Assembly (NCBI RefSeq): GCF_002575655.3
Contig: NC_053035.3
Span: 504,772,601 to 504,836,600 of the forward strand
DNA from: Aegilops tauschii subsp. strangulata
Taxonomy: Eukaryota > Streptophyta > Magnoliopsida > Poales > Poaceae
Reading direction: 5' to 3'
Length of the DNA: 64,000 nt
Shown: positions 33,453-45,376 of the stretch, piece after piece
Numbering within the stretch: position 1 is the stretch's first letter
Layout of the letters: the number at the start of each line of letters is the position of its first letter
The notes under the pieces: generated by a model
The model's input: only the letters and a program-made list of their open reading frames with translations
What the model was told of the DNA's origin: nothing
Database searches by the model: none
Program-made: the position numbers and the translations under genes

Positions 33453-34165
33453 CAACCTACAAACAGTGGTTGTGGTAGAGGCTTCGTGAAGATGTCAGCA
33501 AGTTGATCTTTAGAGGAGATGAACTTGATGTGAAGTAGCTTCTGTGCAACACGTTCCCTCACAAAGTGATAGTCAACTTCGATGTGCTTCGTTCGAGCAT
33601 GAAATACTGGATTGGATGACAAGTATGTAGCACCGATGTTGTCACACTAAAGGACCGGCAACTGAGTTTGAGAGACTCCCAACTTTCTCAATAAGGATTG
33701 TATCCATATGATCTTAGCTGTGGCATTAGCAACCGCCTTGTACTCAGCTTCAGCGCTACTGCGAGACACTGTAGCTTGTTTGCGAGCATTCCAATCGATC
33801 AAATTAGGACCCCGGTCTATCATCAGGACTCCCAGCCCAATCCGTGTCAGAGAAACCCGAGAGCTCAGCAGACGGTGTAGGCTGAAGAAGCAAACCGTAT
33901 GAGTTAGTAAGACAGATGTAGCGTAGAATTGCTTCACCGCTGTCCAATAAGAAGTCCGATGAGCACAAAGATACTGACACACACGATTGACTGCATAGGA
34001 GATGTCAGGCCCACCAACAATACTACGATACTCAGTGGCATCATCGGAAGTGAGAGGATCCTCATCAAACGCAGACAAGCGATCAGTGATAGTGACAGAC
34101 AAGCGATCAGTTGTGTTAGCGCCGCCTACCAAACAAATCACTGCCGTGGCGTGACACTACACAAC
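33453..34165 (-). pseudogene. Copia RNase H fragment of the short-LTR element
   Basis: On the minus strand the order is YRSIVGG...PDISYAVNRVCQ (with an internal deletion), then the RNase H block IDWNARKQATVSRSSAEAEYK and WIQSLLRKLGV. After a stop in the next segment comes [19 protein letters not shown] then [13 protein letters not shown]. This is the C-terminal end of a Copia polyprotein. The frame is broken by a stop near 33645, and deletions remove reverse transcriptase and integrase. It ends at the Helitron-like terminus at 34167. Confidence 0.85.
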
Positions 34166-34166
34166 A

Positions 34167-34200
34167 CTAGAATAACGCCCGTGCGTTGCAACGGGGCCAC
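34167..34200 (-). mobile_element. Helitron-like 3' terminus (minus strand)
   Basis: Read on the minus strand, a GC-rich hairpin (cccgttgcaacgcacggg) is followed six bases later by ctag and then t, the hairpin-CTRR-T organisation of Helitron 3' ends. If real, the element extends to the right and would contain the microsatellites and the 759-bp tandem array. No tc 5' end was identified. Confidence 0.45.
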
Positions 34201-34746
34201 ATTAACTTTAAGAGTTCAATATTAATCATGTTAATATTACATTTAATATTCTCATACATATCAAGTGACATTGGCGACCTTTTTAACCATCAAATCCTCT
34301 CACACACACTCTCTCCGTACCTCTTCCTCACTCTCTCTCCCCCTCTCCCTCTCTCTCTCTCTCTAACACACACACACACATCCATATTATTGGGTATGGG
34401 ACCATAATCCATCTATTTCACACACACACACGCTAGTGCATAACAATATGAATTATGTGTATTATATTTGCCACCACAACTGAGGGAATTTATTTCATGT
34501 AAATCGGCCAGCCACAGCTCCGTGACAAACAATACATCTAAATTCTCAGTGTTATTTTTATGTAATATGCATTATCTTTATACTATTTCTTGTCCGCGAC
34601 AAACTATTACTTGAACTTGCTACCACCAAATGATATCTAAACTCTCTCTCTCCCTCTCCCTCCCTCTCTCCCTCTCTCTCTCTCTCCCCCCTCCCCCTCC
34701 CTCTCCCTCTCCCTCCCTCCCTCCCTCCCTCTCTCTCTCTCTCTCA
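34201..34746. repeat. Microsatellite-rich spacer
   Basis: Two pyrimidine-rich tracts, (ct)n/(ccct)n at about 34297-34366 and 34636-34746, each lead into (ca)n runs. Between them are 230 bp of AT-rich DNA. No gene was seen. The open minus frame at 34620-34883 is an artefact of the (ct)n tract. Confidence 0.7.
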
Positions 34747-35503
34747 GACACACACACACACACACTCACTCTGATATTATAGGACCAAAAACTTTTACCA
34801 ATTACCATACTGTAGAACACCACACTCCTCACTGCATCAATGGGCGTTGGGTGGTGTCTCTCCTCTACCTGGTCACCTAGCATCCTCTAATTCTGCGCCA
34901 CCATCTCGATTATCTCCCTTGGCACCGAATTGTAAACACCTGCCCTCCTTCTCCTCCTTCCCTATGCTCCACAACACCCGAGCTGACCGCGAATCAAATC
35001 TGGACTGCTGGTACGGGCGCCCATGAGCTAATACAACGATTCTCAATCAGACATGACAAGAATGTAAAAAAGAGCACGTACCTTGATGCGGAAACTGCTG
35101 CCGCCTACCAAGTGAAGACCAGTAGGTGCGCTGCTCCGCCGTGGACCGGTGCTGGCTTGAGTCCATGTCCGCCGTTGGCTGCTGCTCGCATTCGTCCCAC
35201 CCATCGCCCAAGCCGGCGTTAGGAGCAACCTCAATAGCCTTGCCCACCTTAATGGCTCCACACCACGAGATCGAATCAAGCATCATAGAGTTCGGGGAGG
35301 AGTAGCATTTCCACCGTCAGCTCCTCGTTGATGTATCAGTGTAGAGTGCGGGGAGGACACGGAACGTAAATACCTGGGGTTTAGCGCTGGTGGCGGGAAC
35401 GACCGACACGGCCTCCTTGCACCGCTCCTTGCTGCCCGCCCTGCTCTGGGGATCCTAGTGCCCTGCCCTAGGGTTACTCGCTGGCGGCGGCGGTTCTCTC
35501 TCT
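34747..35503 (-). repeat. 759-bp tandem array, unit 1
   Basis: The unit starts with cagacacacac and ends with ggcggcggcggttctctctc. On the minus strand it reads like the 5' end of a gene. A cgccgccgccagcgagtaaccctag leader-like stretch comes first, then a start in atgatgcttgattcgatctcg, then a 65-70-residue frame that ends in a strong aag/gtacgt donor at 35080-35082. The array period, measured on two internal landmarks, is 759 bp. Confidence 0.85.
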
Positions 35504-36269
35504 CTCAGACACACACACACACACTCACTCTGATATTATAGGACCAAAAACTTTTACCAATTACCATACTGTAGAACACCACACTCCTCACTGCATCGAT
35601 GGGCGTTGGGTGGTGTCTCTCCTCTACCTAGTCACCTAGCATCCTCTAATTCTGCGCCACCATCTTGATTATCTCCCTTGGCACCGAATTGTAAACACAT
35701 GCCCTCCTTCTCCTCCTTCCTTGTGCTCCACAACACCCGAGCTAACCGCGAATCAAATCTGGACTGCTGGTACGGGCGCCCATGAGCTAATACAACGATT
35801 CTCAATCAGACATGACAAGAATGTAAAAAAGAGCACGTACCTTGATGCGGAAACTGTTGCCGCCTACCAAGTGAAGACCAGCAGGTGCGCTGCTCCGCCG
35901 TGGACCTGTGCTGGCTTGAGTCCATGTCCGCCGTTGGCCGCTGCTCGCATTCGTCCCACCCATCGCCCAAGCCGGTGTTAGGAGCAACCTCAATAGCCTT
36001 GCCCACCTTAATGGCTCCACACCACGAGATCGAATCAAGCATCATAGAGTTCGGGGAGGAGTAGCATTTCCACCGTCAGCTCCTCGCTAATGTATCAGCG
36101 TAGAGTGCGGGGAGGACACGGAACGTAAATACTTGGGGTTTAGCGCTGGTGGCGGGAACGACCGACACGGCCTCCTTGCGCCGCTCCTTGCTGCCCGCCC
36201 TGCTTTGGGGATCCTAGTGCCCTGCCCTAGGGTTACTCGCTGGCGGCGGCGGTTCTCTCTCTCTCTCTC
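35504..36269 (-). repeat. 759-bp tandem array, unit 2
   Basis: Collinear with unit 1 at about 98 percent by eye, with the same minus-strand frame (35806-36045) and donor. The (ct)n run at its right edge is longer than at the unit 1/2 junction. Confidence 0.9.
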
Positions 36270-36507
36270 TCTCAGACACACACACACACACACTCACTCT
36301 AATATTATAGGACCAAAAACTTTTACCAATTACCATACTGTAGAACACCACACTCCTCACTGCATCGATGGGCGTTGGGCGGTGTCTCTCCTCTACCTGG
36401 TCACCTAGCATCCTCTAATTCTGCGCCACCATCTCGATTATCTCCCTTGGCACCGAATTGTAAACACCTGCCCTCCTTCTGCTCCTTCCCTATGCTCCAC
36501 AACACCC
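36270..36507 (-). repeat. 759-bp tandem array, unit 3, first part
   Basis: Begins with the (ca)n junction and continues to ctccacaacaccc, where the Angela LTR starts. It resumes at 61220 with ctgaccgcaaa; only gag is missing between the two parts compared with unit 1. Confidence 0.9.
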
Positions 36508-38227
36508 TGTTGGAAATATGCCCTAGAGGCAATAATAAAATGGTTATTATTATATTTCCTTGTTCATGATAATTGTCTATTGTTCATGCTATAATTGTAT
36601 TAACTGGAAACCGTAATACATGTGTGAATACATAGATCGTAATATGTCCCTAGTAAGCCTCTAGTTGACTAGCTCATTGATCAATAGATGGTCATGGTTT
36701 CCTGACCATGGACATTGGATGTCGTTGATAACGGGATCACATCATTAGGAGAATGATGTGATGGACAAGATCCAATCCTAAGCATAGCACAAGATCGTGT
36801 AGTTCGTTTGCTAAGAGCTTTTCTAATGTCAAGTATCATTTCCTTAGACCATGAGATTGTGCAACTCCCGGATACCGTAGGAGTGCTTTGGGTGTATCAA
36901 ACGTCACAACGTAACTGGGTGGCTATAAAGGTGCACTACAGGTATCTCCGAGAGTGTCTGTTGGGTTGGCACGAATCGAGACTGGGATTTGTCACTCCGT
37001 ATGACGGAGAGGTATCTCTGGGCCCACTCGGTAATGCATCATCATATTGAGCTCAATGTGACTAAGTAGTTAGTCACGGGATCATGCATTACGGAACGAG
37101 TAAAGTGACTTGCCGGTAACGAGATTGAACGAGGTATTGGGATACCGACGATCGAATCTCGGGCAAGTAACATACCGATTGACAAAGGGAATTGTATACG
37201 GGATTGATTGAATCCCCGACATCGTGGTTCATCCGATGAGATCATCGTGGAACATGTTGGAGCCAACATGGGTATCCAGATCCCGCTGTTGGTTATTGGC
37301 CGGAGAACGTCTCGGTCATGTCTGCATGGTTCCCGGACCCGTAGGGTCTACACACTTAAGGTTCGGTGACGCTAGAGTTGTTATGGGAAATAGTATGTGG
37401 TTACCGAAGGTTGTCCGGAGTCCCGAATGAGATCCCGGACATCACGAGGAGTTCCGGAATGGTCCGGAGGTGAAGATCGGTATATTGGACGAAGGGTATT
37501 GGAGTCCGGAAGTGTTCCGGGGGTACCAGGCTATGGCCAGCATGTCCGAAAGGGGTTTCGGAGGCCCCGGCAAGCGTTGGGGGGCCTTATGGGCCAAGGG
37601 GAAGGGGCAAACCAGCCCACTAAGGGGCTGTGTGCCCCTCCCAACCCCTCTCACGTAACCAGGAGAGGTGGGTGCGCCTCCCCTAGGGCAGCCGCCCCTC
37701 CTGGCTTGGGGGGCAAGTCTCCTAGGGGTGGGGGCGCCCAAAACCCATCTAGGGTTTCCCCTTGGCCGCCGCCCCCCTCTACCCTTCTCCTATAAATAGT
37801 GGGGGTGGGAGGGCTGCCATACACCCTTCCCTGGCGCAGCCCCTTCCCCTCTCCAACACCTACTCTCCTCCGCAGTGCTTAGCGAAGCTCTGCCGGAGAA
37901 CCACGAGCTCCATCGCCACCATGCCGTCGTGCTGCTGGAGTTCTCCCTCAACTTCTCCTCTCCCCTTGCTGGATCAAGAAGGAGGAGACGTCCCCGGGCT
38001 GTACGTGTGTTGAACGCGGAGGCGCCGTCCGTTCGACGCTAGATCGGAATCAACCGTGATCTGAATCGCTACGAGTACGACTCCTTCATCCGCGTTCTTG
38101 TAACGCTTCCGCATCGCTATCTTCAAGGGTATGAAGATGCACTCCCCTCTCTCTTGTTGCTAGTCTCTCCATAGATTGATCTTGGTGATGCGTAGAAAAT
38201 TTTGAATTTCTGCTACGTTCCCCAACA
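36508..38227 (+). repeat. 5' LTR of the Angela element
   Basis: 1720 bp with TG...CA ends. A TATA box (tataaatagtggggg) lies at 37791, with a GC-rich region before it, placing the likely RNA start near 37820. The open frames inside it are not genes. Confidence 0.93.
37791..37798 (+). promoter_or_regulatory. TATA box of the Angela LTR promoter
   Basis: tataaata follows a pyrimidine-rich tract (cccttctcc) in the expected place for BARE/Angela-type LTR promoters, about 430 bp before the LTR end. Confidence 0.7.
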
Positions 38228-41200
38228 GTGGTACCAGAGCCAGGTCTATGCGTAGATTCTATGCACGAGTAGAACACAAGTAGTTGTGGGCGATGGTTTG
38301 TTCAATTTGCTTACCGTTACTAGTCCTATCTTGGTTTGGCGGCATTGTGGGATGAAGCGGCCCGGACCGACCTTACACGTACGCTTACGCGAGACAGGTT
38401 CCACCGACTGACATGCACTAGTTGCATAAGGTGGCTAGCGGGTGTCTGTCTCTCCCACTTTAGTCGGATCGGATTCGATGAAAAGGGTCCTTATGAAGGG
38501 TAAATAGAAATTGGCATATCACGTTGTGGTTTTGGCGTAGGTAAGAAACGTTCTTGCTAGAAACCTATAGCAACCACGTAAAAATTTGCAACAACAATTA
38601 GAGGACGTCTAACTTGTTCTTGCAGCATGTGTCGTGTGATGTGATATGGCCAAAAGGATGTGATGAATGATATATGTGATGTATGAGATTGTTCATGTTC
38701 TTGTAATTGGAATCACGACTTGCATGTCGATGAGTATGACAACCGGCAGGAGCCATAGGAGTTGTCTTAATTTATTGTATGACCTACGAGTCATTGAATA
38801 ACGCCATGTAATTACTTTACTTTATTGCTAAATCGTTAGCCATAGTAGTAGAAGTAATAGTTGGCGAGACAACTTCATGAAGACACGATGATGGAGATCA
38901 TGATGATGGAGACCATGGTGTCATGCCGGTGACGATGATGATCATGGAGCCCCGAAGATGGAGACCAAGAGGAGCAAAATGATATTGGCCATATCATGTC
39001 ACTATTTGATTGCATGTGATGTTTATCATGTTTTTACATCTTATTTGCTTAGAAAGACGGTAGCATAAATAAGATGATCCCTCGCTAAAATTTCAAGAAA
39101 GTGTTCCCCCTAACTGTGCACCGTTGCGAAAGTTCGTTGTTTCGAAGCACCACGTGATGATCGGGTGTGATAGATTCTAACGTTCACATACAACGGGTGT
39201 AAGCCAGATTTACACATGCAAAACACTTAGGTTGACTTGACGAGCCTAGCATGTACAGACATGGCCTCGGAACACAAGAGACCGAAAGGTTGAACATGAG
39301 TCGTATAGCAGATACGATCAACATGGAGATGTTCACCGATGATGACTAGTCCGTCTCACGTGATGATCGGACACGGCCTAGTTGACTCGGATCATGTATC
39401 ACTTAGATGACTAGAGGGATGTCTATCTGAGTGGGAGTTCATTAAATAATTTGATTAGATGAACTTAATTATCATGAACATAGTCAAAAGGTCTTTGCAA
39501 ATTATGTAGTAGCTTACGCTTTAGTTCTACTGTTTAAGATTTGTTCCTAGAGAAAATTTAGTTGAAAGTTGATAGTAGCAATTATGCGGACCGGGTCCGT
39601 AAACTGAGGATTGTCCTCATTGCTGCACAGAAGGCTTATGTCCTTAATGCACCGCTCGGTGTGCTGAACCTCGAGCGTCGTTTGTGGATGTTGCGAACAT
39701 CTGACATACACGTTTTTGATGACTACGTGATAGTTCAGTGCGTAATGTTAAAACGGTATAGAATTGAGGCACCAAAGACGTTTTTGAAACATCGCGGAAC
39801 ATATGAGATGTTTCAAGGGCTGAAATTGGGATTTCAGGCTCGTGCCCACATCAAGAGGTATGAGACCTCCGACGAGTTTCTTAGACTACAAACTAAGGGA
39901 GAAAAGCTCAATCATTGAGCATGTGCTCAGATTGTCTGAGTACTACAATCGCTTGAATCGAGTGGGAGTTGTCTTCGAGATGAGATAGTGATGGTTCTCC
40001 AAAGTCACTGCCACCAAGCTACTAGAGCTTCGTGATGAACTATAACATATCAGGGATAGATATGATGATCCTTGAGCTATTCGCGATGTTTGACACCGCG
40101 AAAGTAGAAATCAAGTAGGAGCATCAATTATTGATGGTTAGTAAAACCACTAGTTTCAAGAAGGGCAAGGGCAAGAAGGGATACTTCATGAAATGGCAAA
40201 TCAGTTGCTGCTCTAGTGAAGAAACCCAAGGTTGAACCCAAACCCGAGACTAAGTGCTTCTGAAATGAGGGGAACGGTCACTGAAGTAGAACTACCCTAG
40301 ATATTTTGTAGATGAGAAGGCTGGCAAGGTTGACAGAAGTATATTGGATATACATTATATTAATGTGTACTTTACTAGTACTCCTAGTAGCACCAGGGTA
40401 TTAGATACCGGTTCGGTTGCTAAGTGTTAGTAACTCGAAATAAAAGCTGCGGAATAAACGGAGACTAGCTAAAGGTGAGATGACGATATGTGTTGGAAGT
40501 GTTTCCAAGGTTGATGATCAAGCATCGCATGCTCCATCTACCATTGAGATTGGTGTTAAACCTAAATAATTGTTATTTGGTGTTTGCGTTGAGCATAGAC
40601 ATGATTGGATTATGTTTATCGCAATACGGTTATTCATTTAAGGAGAATAATGGTTACTCTGTTTATTTGAATAATACCTTCAATGGTCTTGCACCTAAAA
40701 TGAATGATTTATTGAATCTCGATCGTAGTGATACACATGTTCATGCCAAAAGATATAAGATAGTAATGATAGTACCACATACTTGTGGCACTGCCATTTG
40801 AGTCATATTGGTGTAAAACGCATGAAGAAGCTCCATGTTGATGGATCTTTGGACTCACTCGTTTTTGAAAAGATTGAGACATGCGAACCATGTCTATTGG
40901 TATATATGCATGAAGAAACTCCATGCAGATGGATTGTTTGGACTCACTTGATTTTGAATCACTTGAGATATGCAAATCATACCACATGGGCAAGATGACT
41001 GAAAGGCCTCGTTTTCAGTGAGATGGAACAAAAGAGCAACTTGTTGGAAGTAATACATTTGATGTGTGCAATCCAATGAGTGTTGAGGCACGCAGTGAAT
41101 ATCGTTATGCTCTTACTTCGCAGATGATTTGAGTAGATTCCAAGTATATTTACTTTATGAAACACAAGTCTGAAATATTGAAAGGTTCAAGTAATTTCAG

Positions 41201-43324
41201 AGTGAAGTTGAAGATCATCGTGACAAGAGGATAAAATGTCTATGATATGATCACAGAGATAAATATCTGAGTTACGAGTTTGGTACACAATTAAGACATT
41301 GTGGAAATTGTTTCACGACTAATACCGCCTGGAACACCATAGTGTGATGGTGTGTCCGAACATCATAGCTGCACCCTATTGGATATGGTGCATACCATGA
41401 TGTCTCTTATCGAATTACCACTATCGTTTATGGGTTAGGCATTAGAGACAACCGCATTCACTTTAAATAGGGCACCACGTAATTCCGTTGAGATGACACC
41501 GTATGAACTATGGTTTAGAGAAACCTAAGTTGTCATTTCTTAAAAGTTTGGGGCTGCGATGCTTATCTGAAAAGTTTTTGCCTGATAAGCTCGAACCCAA
41601 AGCGGATAAATGCATCTTCATTGGACACCCAAAACAATTGGGTATACCTCCTATTTCAGATCCGGAAGCAAAAGTGATTGTTTCTAAAAACGGGTCCTTT
41701 CTCGAGGAAAAGTTTCTCTCGAAAGAATTGAGTGGGAGGATGGTGGAGACTTGATGAGGTTATTGAACCGTCACTTCAACTAGTGTGCAGCAGGGCACAG
41801 GAAGTTGTTCCTGTGGCATCTACACCAATTGAAGTGGAAGCTGATGATAGTGATCATGAAACTTCAGATCAAGTCACTACCAAACCTCGTAGGTCGACAA
41901 GGATGCGTACTACTTCATGGTGGTACGGTAATTCTGTCTTGGAAGTCATGTTGCTAGACAACAATGAACCTACGAGCCCGGATTCCGACGAATGGCTCGA
42001 GGCCATAAAATCCGAGAGGATCCATATATGAAAACAAAGTGTAGACTTTGGGAGAACTACTTGATGGTCGTAAGGCTGTTGGGTACAGATGGATTCTAAA
42101 AGGGAAGACAGACAATGATGGTATGTATCACCATTAAGAAAGCTTGACTTGTCACTACGATGTTTTCTGACAAGTTCAAGAAGTTGACTACGATGAGACT
42201 TTCTCACTCGTAGCGATGCTAAGAGTCTGTTGGAATTATATTAGCAGTTACTACATCATTTATGTAATCTTGCAGATAGGATGTCAAAACATTGTTTCCT
42301 CGACAATTTTCTTGAGGAAAGGTTGTATGTGATACAACCAGAAGGTTTTGTCAATCCTAGAAGATGCTAACAAGTATGCGAAGCTCCAGCAATCCTTCGA
42401 AGGACTGGAGTAAGCATCTCAGAGTTGGAATATACGCTTTGATGAGATGATCAAAGATTTTGGGTTTATACAAAGTTTATGAGAAACTTGTATTTCCAAA
42501 GAAGTGAGTGGGAGCACTATAGAATTTCTGATGAGTATATGTTGTTGACATATTGTTGATCGGAAATGATGTAGAATTTCTGGAAAGCATATAGGGTTGT
42601 TTGAAAAGTGTTTTTCAATGGAAAAACTGTATTAAGCTGCTTGAACATTGAGCATCAAGATCTATAAGGATAGATCAAAGCGCTTAATAGTACTTTCAAA
42701 TGAATACATACCGTGACAAGATTTTGAAGGAGTTCAAAATAGATCGGCAAAGAAGGAGTTCTTGGCTGTGTTATAAGGTGTGAGTATTGAGTAAGACTCA
42801 AGACCTGACCATGGCATAAGAGAGAGAAAGGACGAAGGTCGTCCCCTATGCTTTAGACGTAGGCTCTACAGTATGCTATGCTGTGTACCGCACCTGAAGT
42901 GTGCCTTGCCTTGAGTCAGTCAAGGGGTACAAGTGTGATCCAGGAATGGATCACAAGACAGCGGTCAAGGTTATCCTTAGTAACTAGTGGACTAAGGAAT
43001 TTTCTCGATTATGGAGGTGGTAAAAGAGTTCGTCGTAAAGGGTTACGCCGATGCAAACTTTGACACTAATCTGGATGACTCTGAGTAGTAGACCGGATTC
43101 GTATAGTAGAACAGCTATTTGGAATAGTTCCAAATAGCGCGTGGTAGCTGCATCTAGGAGATGACATAGAGATTTGTAAAGCACACACGGATCTGAAAGA
43201 TTCAGACCCGTTGACTAATAACCTCTCTCACAAGCGAGATATGATCAAACCCCATGGGTGTTTAATTCATTACAATCACATAGTGATGTGAACTAGATTA
43301 TTGACTCTAGTGCAAGTGGGAGAC
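38228..43324 (+). pseudogene. Degenerate gag-pol interior of the Angela element
   Basis: The leader runs to about 39560. Pieces of gag follow (39562-39918, with a KLRIVLIAAQKAYVL block), then a lysine-rich and zinc-knuckle region without an open frame. Next come pre-integrase blocks (40490-40801 and 40783-40998), capsid-to-reverse-transcriptase linker segments (41503-41754 and 41732-42031), shredded reverse transcriptase, and an RNase H end near 43200. An 88-bp segment of the pre-integrase region is duplicated in tandem (40821-40908 and 40909-40996). Order and collinearity match the intact minus-strand pol at 47125-50532. No protein can be made. Confidence 0.88.
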
Positions 43325-43797
43325 TGTTGGAAATATGCCCTAGAGGCAATAATAAAATGGTTATTATTATATTTCCTTGTTCATGATAATTGTCTATTGT
43401 TCATGCTATAATTGTATTAACTGGAAACCGTAATACATGTGTGAATACATAGATCGTAATATGTCCCTAGTAAGCCTCTAGTTGACTAGCTCATTGATCA
43501 ATAGATGGTCATGGTTTCCTGACCATGGACATTGGATGTCGTTGATAACGGGATCACATCATTAGGAGAATGATGTGATGGACAAGATCCAATCCTAAGC
43601 ATAGCACAAGATCGTGTAGTTCGTTTTCTAAGAGCTTTTCTAATGTCAAGTATCATTTCCTTAGACCATGAGATTGTGCAACTCCCGGATACCGTAGGAG
43701 TGCTTTGGGTGTATCAAACGTCACAACGTAACTGGGCAGCTATAAAGGTGCACTACAGGTATCTCCGAAAGTGTCTGTTGGGTTGGCACGAATCTTT
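43325..43797 (+). repeat. Truncated 3' LTR of the Angela element
   Basis: Matches the first 473 bp of the 5' LTR and ends at gttggcacgaatc. There it joins Gypsy interior sequence through a shared gaatc. Confidence 0.92.
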
Positions 43798-43926
43798 CGG
43801 ATCTGAATATTCATACCACAATTAAGAAGAGTTACATTGAAATTATGCCAAGTAGCACTCGCATCAAAAATTCCTTTTTATCATTTACCTACTCGAGGAC
43901 GAGCAGGAATTAAGCTTGGGGATGCT
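43798..43926 (+). mobile_element. Orphan 3' interior tail of a Gypsy D-type element
   Basis: tttcggatctgaatattcat through ttaagcttggggatgct matches 59507-59637, the sequence just before D's 3' LTR. It lies upstream of D's first LTR, where no interior is expected. Confidence 0.9.
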
Positions 43927-45376
43927 TGATACGTCTCCAACGTATCTATAATTTTTGATTGCTCCATGCTATATTATCTACTGTTTTGGATCATATTGGG
44001 CTTTATTTTCCACTTTTATATTATTTTTGGGACTAACCTATTAACCGGAGGCCTAGCCCAGAATTGCTGTTTTTGGCCTATTTCAGTGTTTCGAAGAAAC
44101 GGAATATCAAACGGAGTCCAAATGGAATAAAACCCTTCGGGAACGTGATTTTCTCACCGAACGTGATCCAGGAGACTTGGACCCTGCTCCAAGGAACAAC
44201 AGAGGCGGTCACGAGGGTGGGGGGCGCGCCCTCCCCCCAGGCGCGCCCCCTGCCTCGTGGGCCCCCTGTTGCTCCACCGACGTACTCCTTCCTCCTATAT
44301 ATACCTACGTACCCCCGATAGATCAGAAACGAAGCCAAAAACCTAATTCCACCGCCGCAACTTCCTGTATCCGCGAGATCCCATCTTGGGGCCTGTTCTG
44401 GAGCTCCGCCGGAAGGGGATTCCACCATGGAGGGCTTCTACATCATCAACATAGCCCCTCCGATGAAGTGTGAGTAGTTTACTTCAGACCTTCGGGTCCA
44501 TAGCTAGTAGCTAGATGGCTTCTTCTCTCTTTTTGGATCTCAATACAATGTTCTCCCCCTCTCTCGTGGAGATCTATCCGATGTAATCTTCTTTTTGCGG
44601 TGTGTTTGTTGAGACCGATGAATTGTGGGTTTATGATCAAGTTTATCTATGAACAATATTTGAATCTTCTCTGAATTCTTTTATGTATGATTGAGTTATC
44701 TTTGCAAGTCTCTTCGAATTATCCATTTGGTTTGGCCAACTAGATTGGTAGTTCTTGCAATGGGAGAAATGTTTAGCTTTGGGTTCAATCTTGCGGTGTC
44801 CTTACCCAGTGACAGAAAGGGTTGCAAGGCACGTATTGTGTTGTTGCCATCGAGGATAACAAGATGGGGTATTTATCATATTGCATGAATTTATTCCTCT
44901 ACATCATGTCATCTTGCTTAAGGCGTTACTCTGTTTTTAACTTAATACTCTAGATGCATGCTGGACAACGGTCGATGAGTGGAGTAATAGTAGTAGATGC
45001 AGGCAGGAGTCGGTCTACTTGTCTCGGACGTGATGCCTATATACATGATCATACCTAGATATCCTCATAACTATGCTCAATTCTGTCAATTGCTCAACAG
45101 TAATTTGTTCACCCATCGTAGAATACTTATGCTCTTGAGAGAAGCCACTAGTGAAACCTATGGTCCCCGGGTCTATTTTCATCATATTAATCTTCCTACG
45201 CTTTTATTATTACTTTGCTCTTTACTTTGCCCTTTATTTTACTTTGCATCTTTATACCAAAAATACCAAAAATATTATTTATCATCTCTATCAGATCTCA
45301 CTCTCGTAAGTGACCGTGAAGGGATTGACAACCCCTATTCGCGTTGGTTGCGAGGAGTTGTTTGCTTTGTGTAGGT
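43927..45376 (+). repeat. First LTR of Gypsy D, part before the nested Copia element
   Basis: Starts tgatacgtctccaac, with a TATA-like tatatatac at about 44296. It ends at the taggt target copy 45372-45376 and continues at 54075 with acgagggacttgcgcg. Confidence 0.93.

Larger units (their letters stand above)
36508..43797 (+). mobile_element. Angela-type Copia retrotransposon, decayed interior, truncated 3' LTR
   Basis: 5' LTR 36508-38227 (tgttggaaatatgcccta ... ttccccaaca), primer site tggtaccagagcc at 38229-38241, interior to 43324, purine tract gtgggagac, then the first 473 bp of the 3' LTR (43325-43797). The shared 473 bp differ at about four positions by eye, so insertion was recent. 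The coding region is nonetheless riddled with stops and frameshifts. The left flank caccc has no right-hand partner because the 3' LTR is cut and joined to Gypsy sequence. Confidence 0.92.

Noticed and set aside
34620..34883. Minus-strand frame rich in Arg-Glu repeats
   Set aside because: Translation of a (ct)n microsatellite.
37397..37795. 132-codon plus frame in GC-rich sequence
   Set aside because: It lies within the U3 part of the Angela LTR and has no domain.
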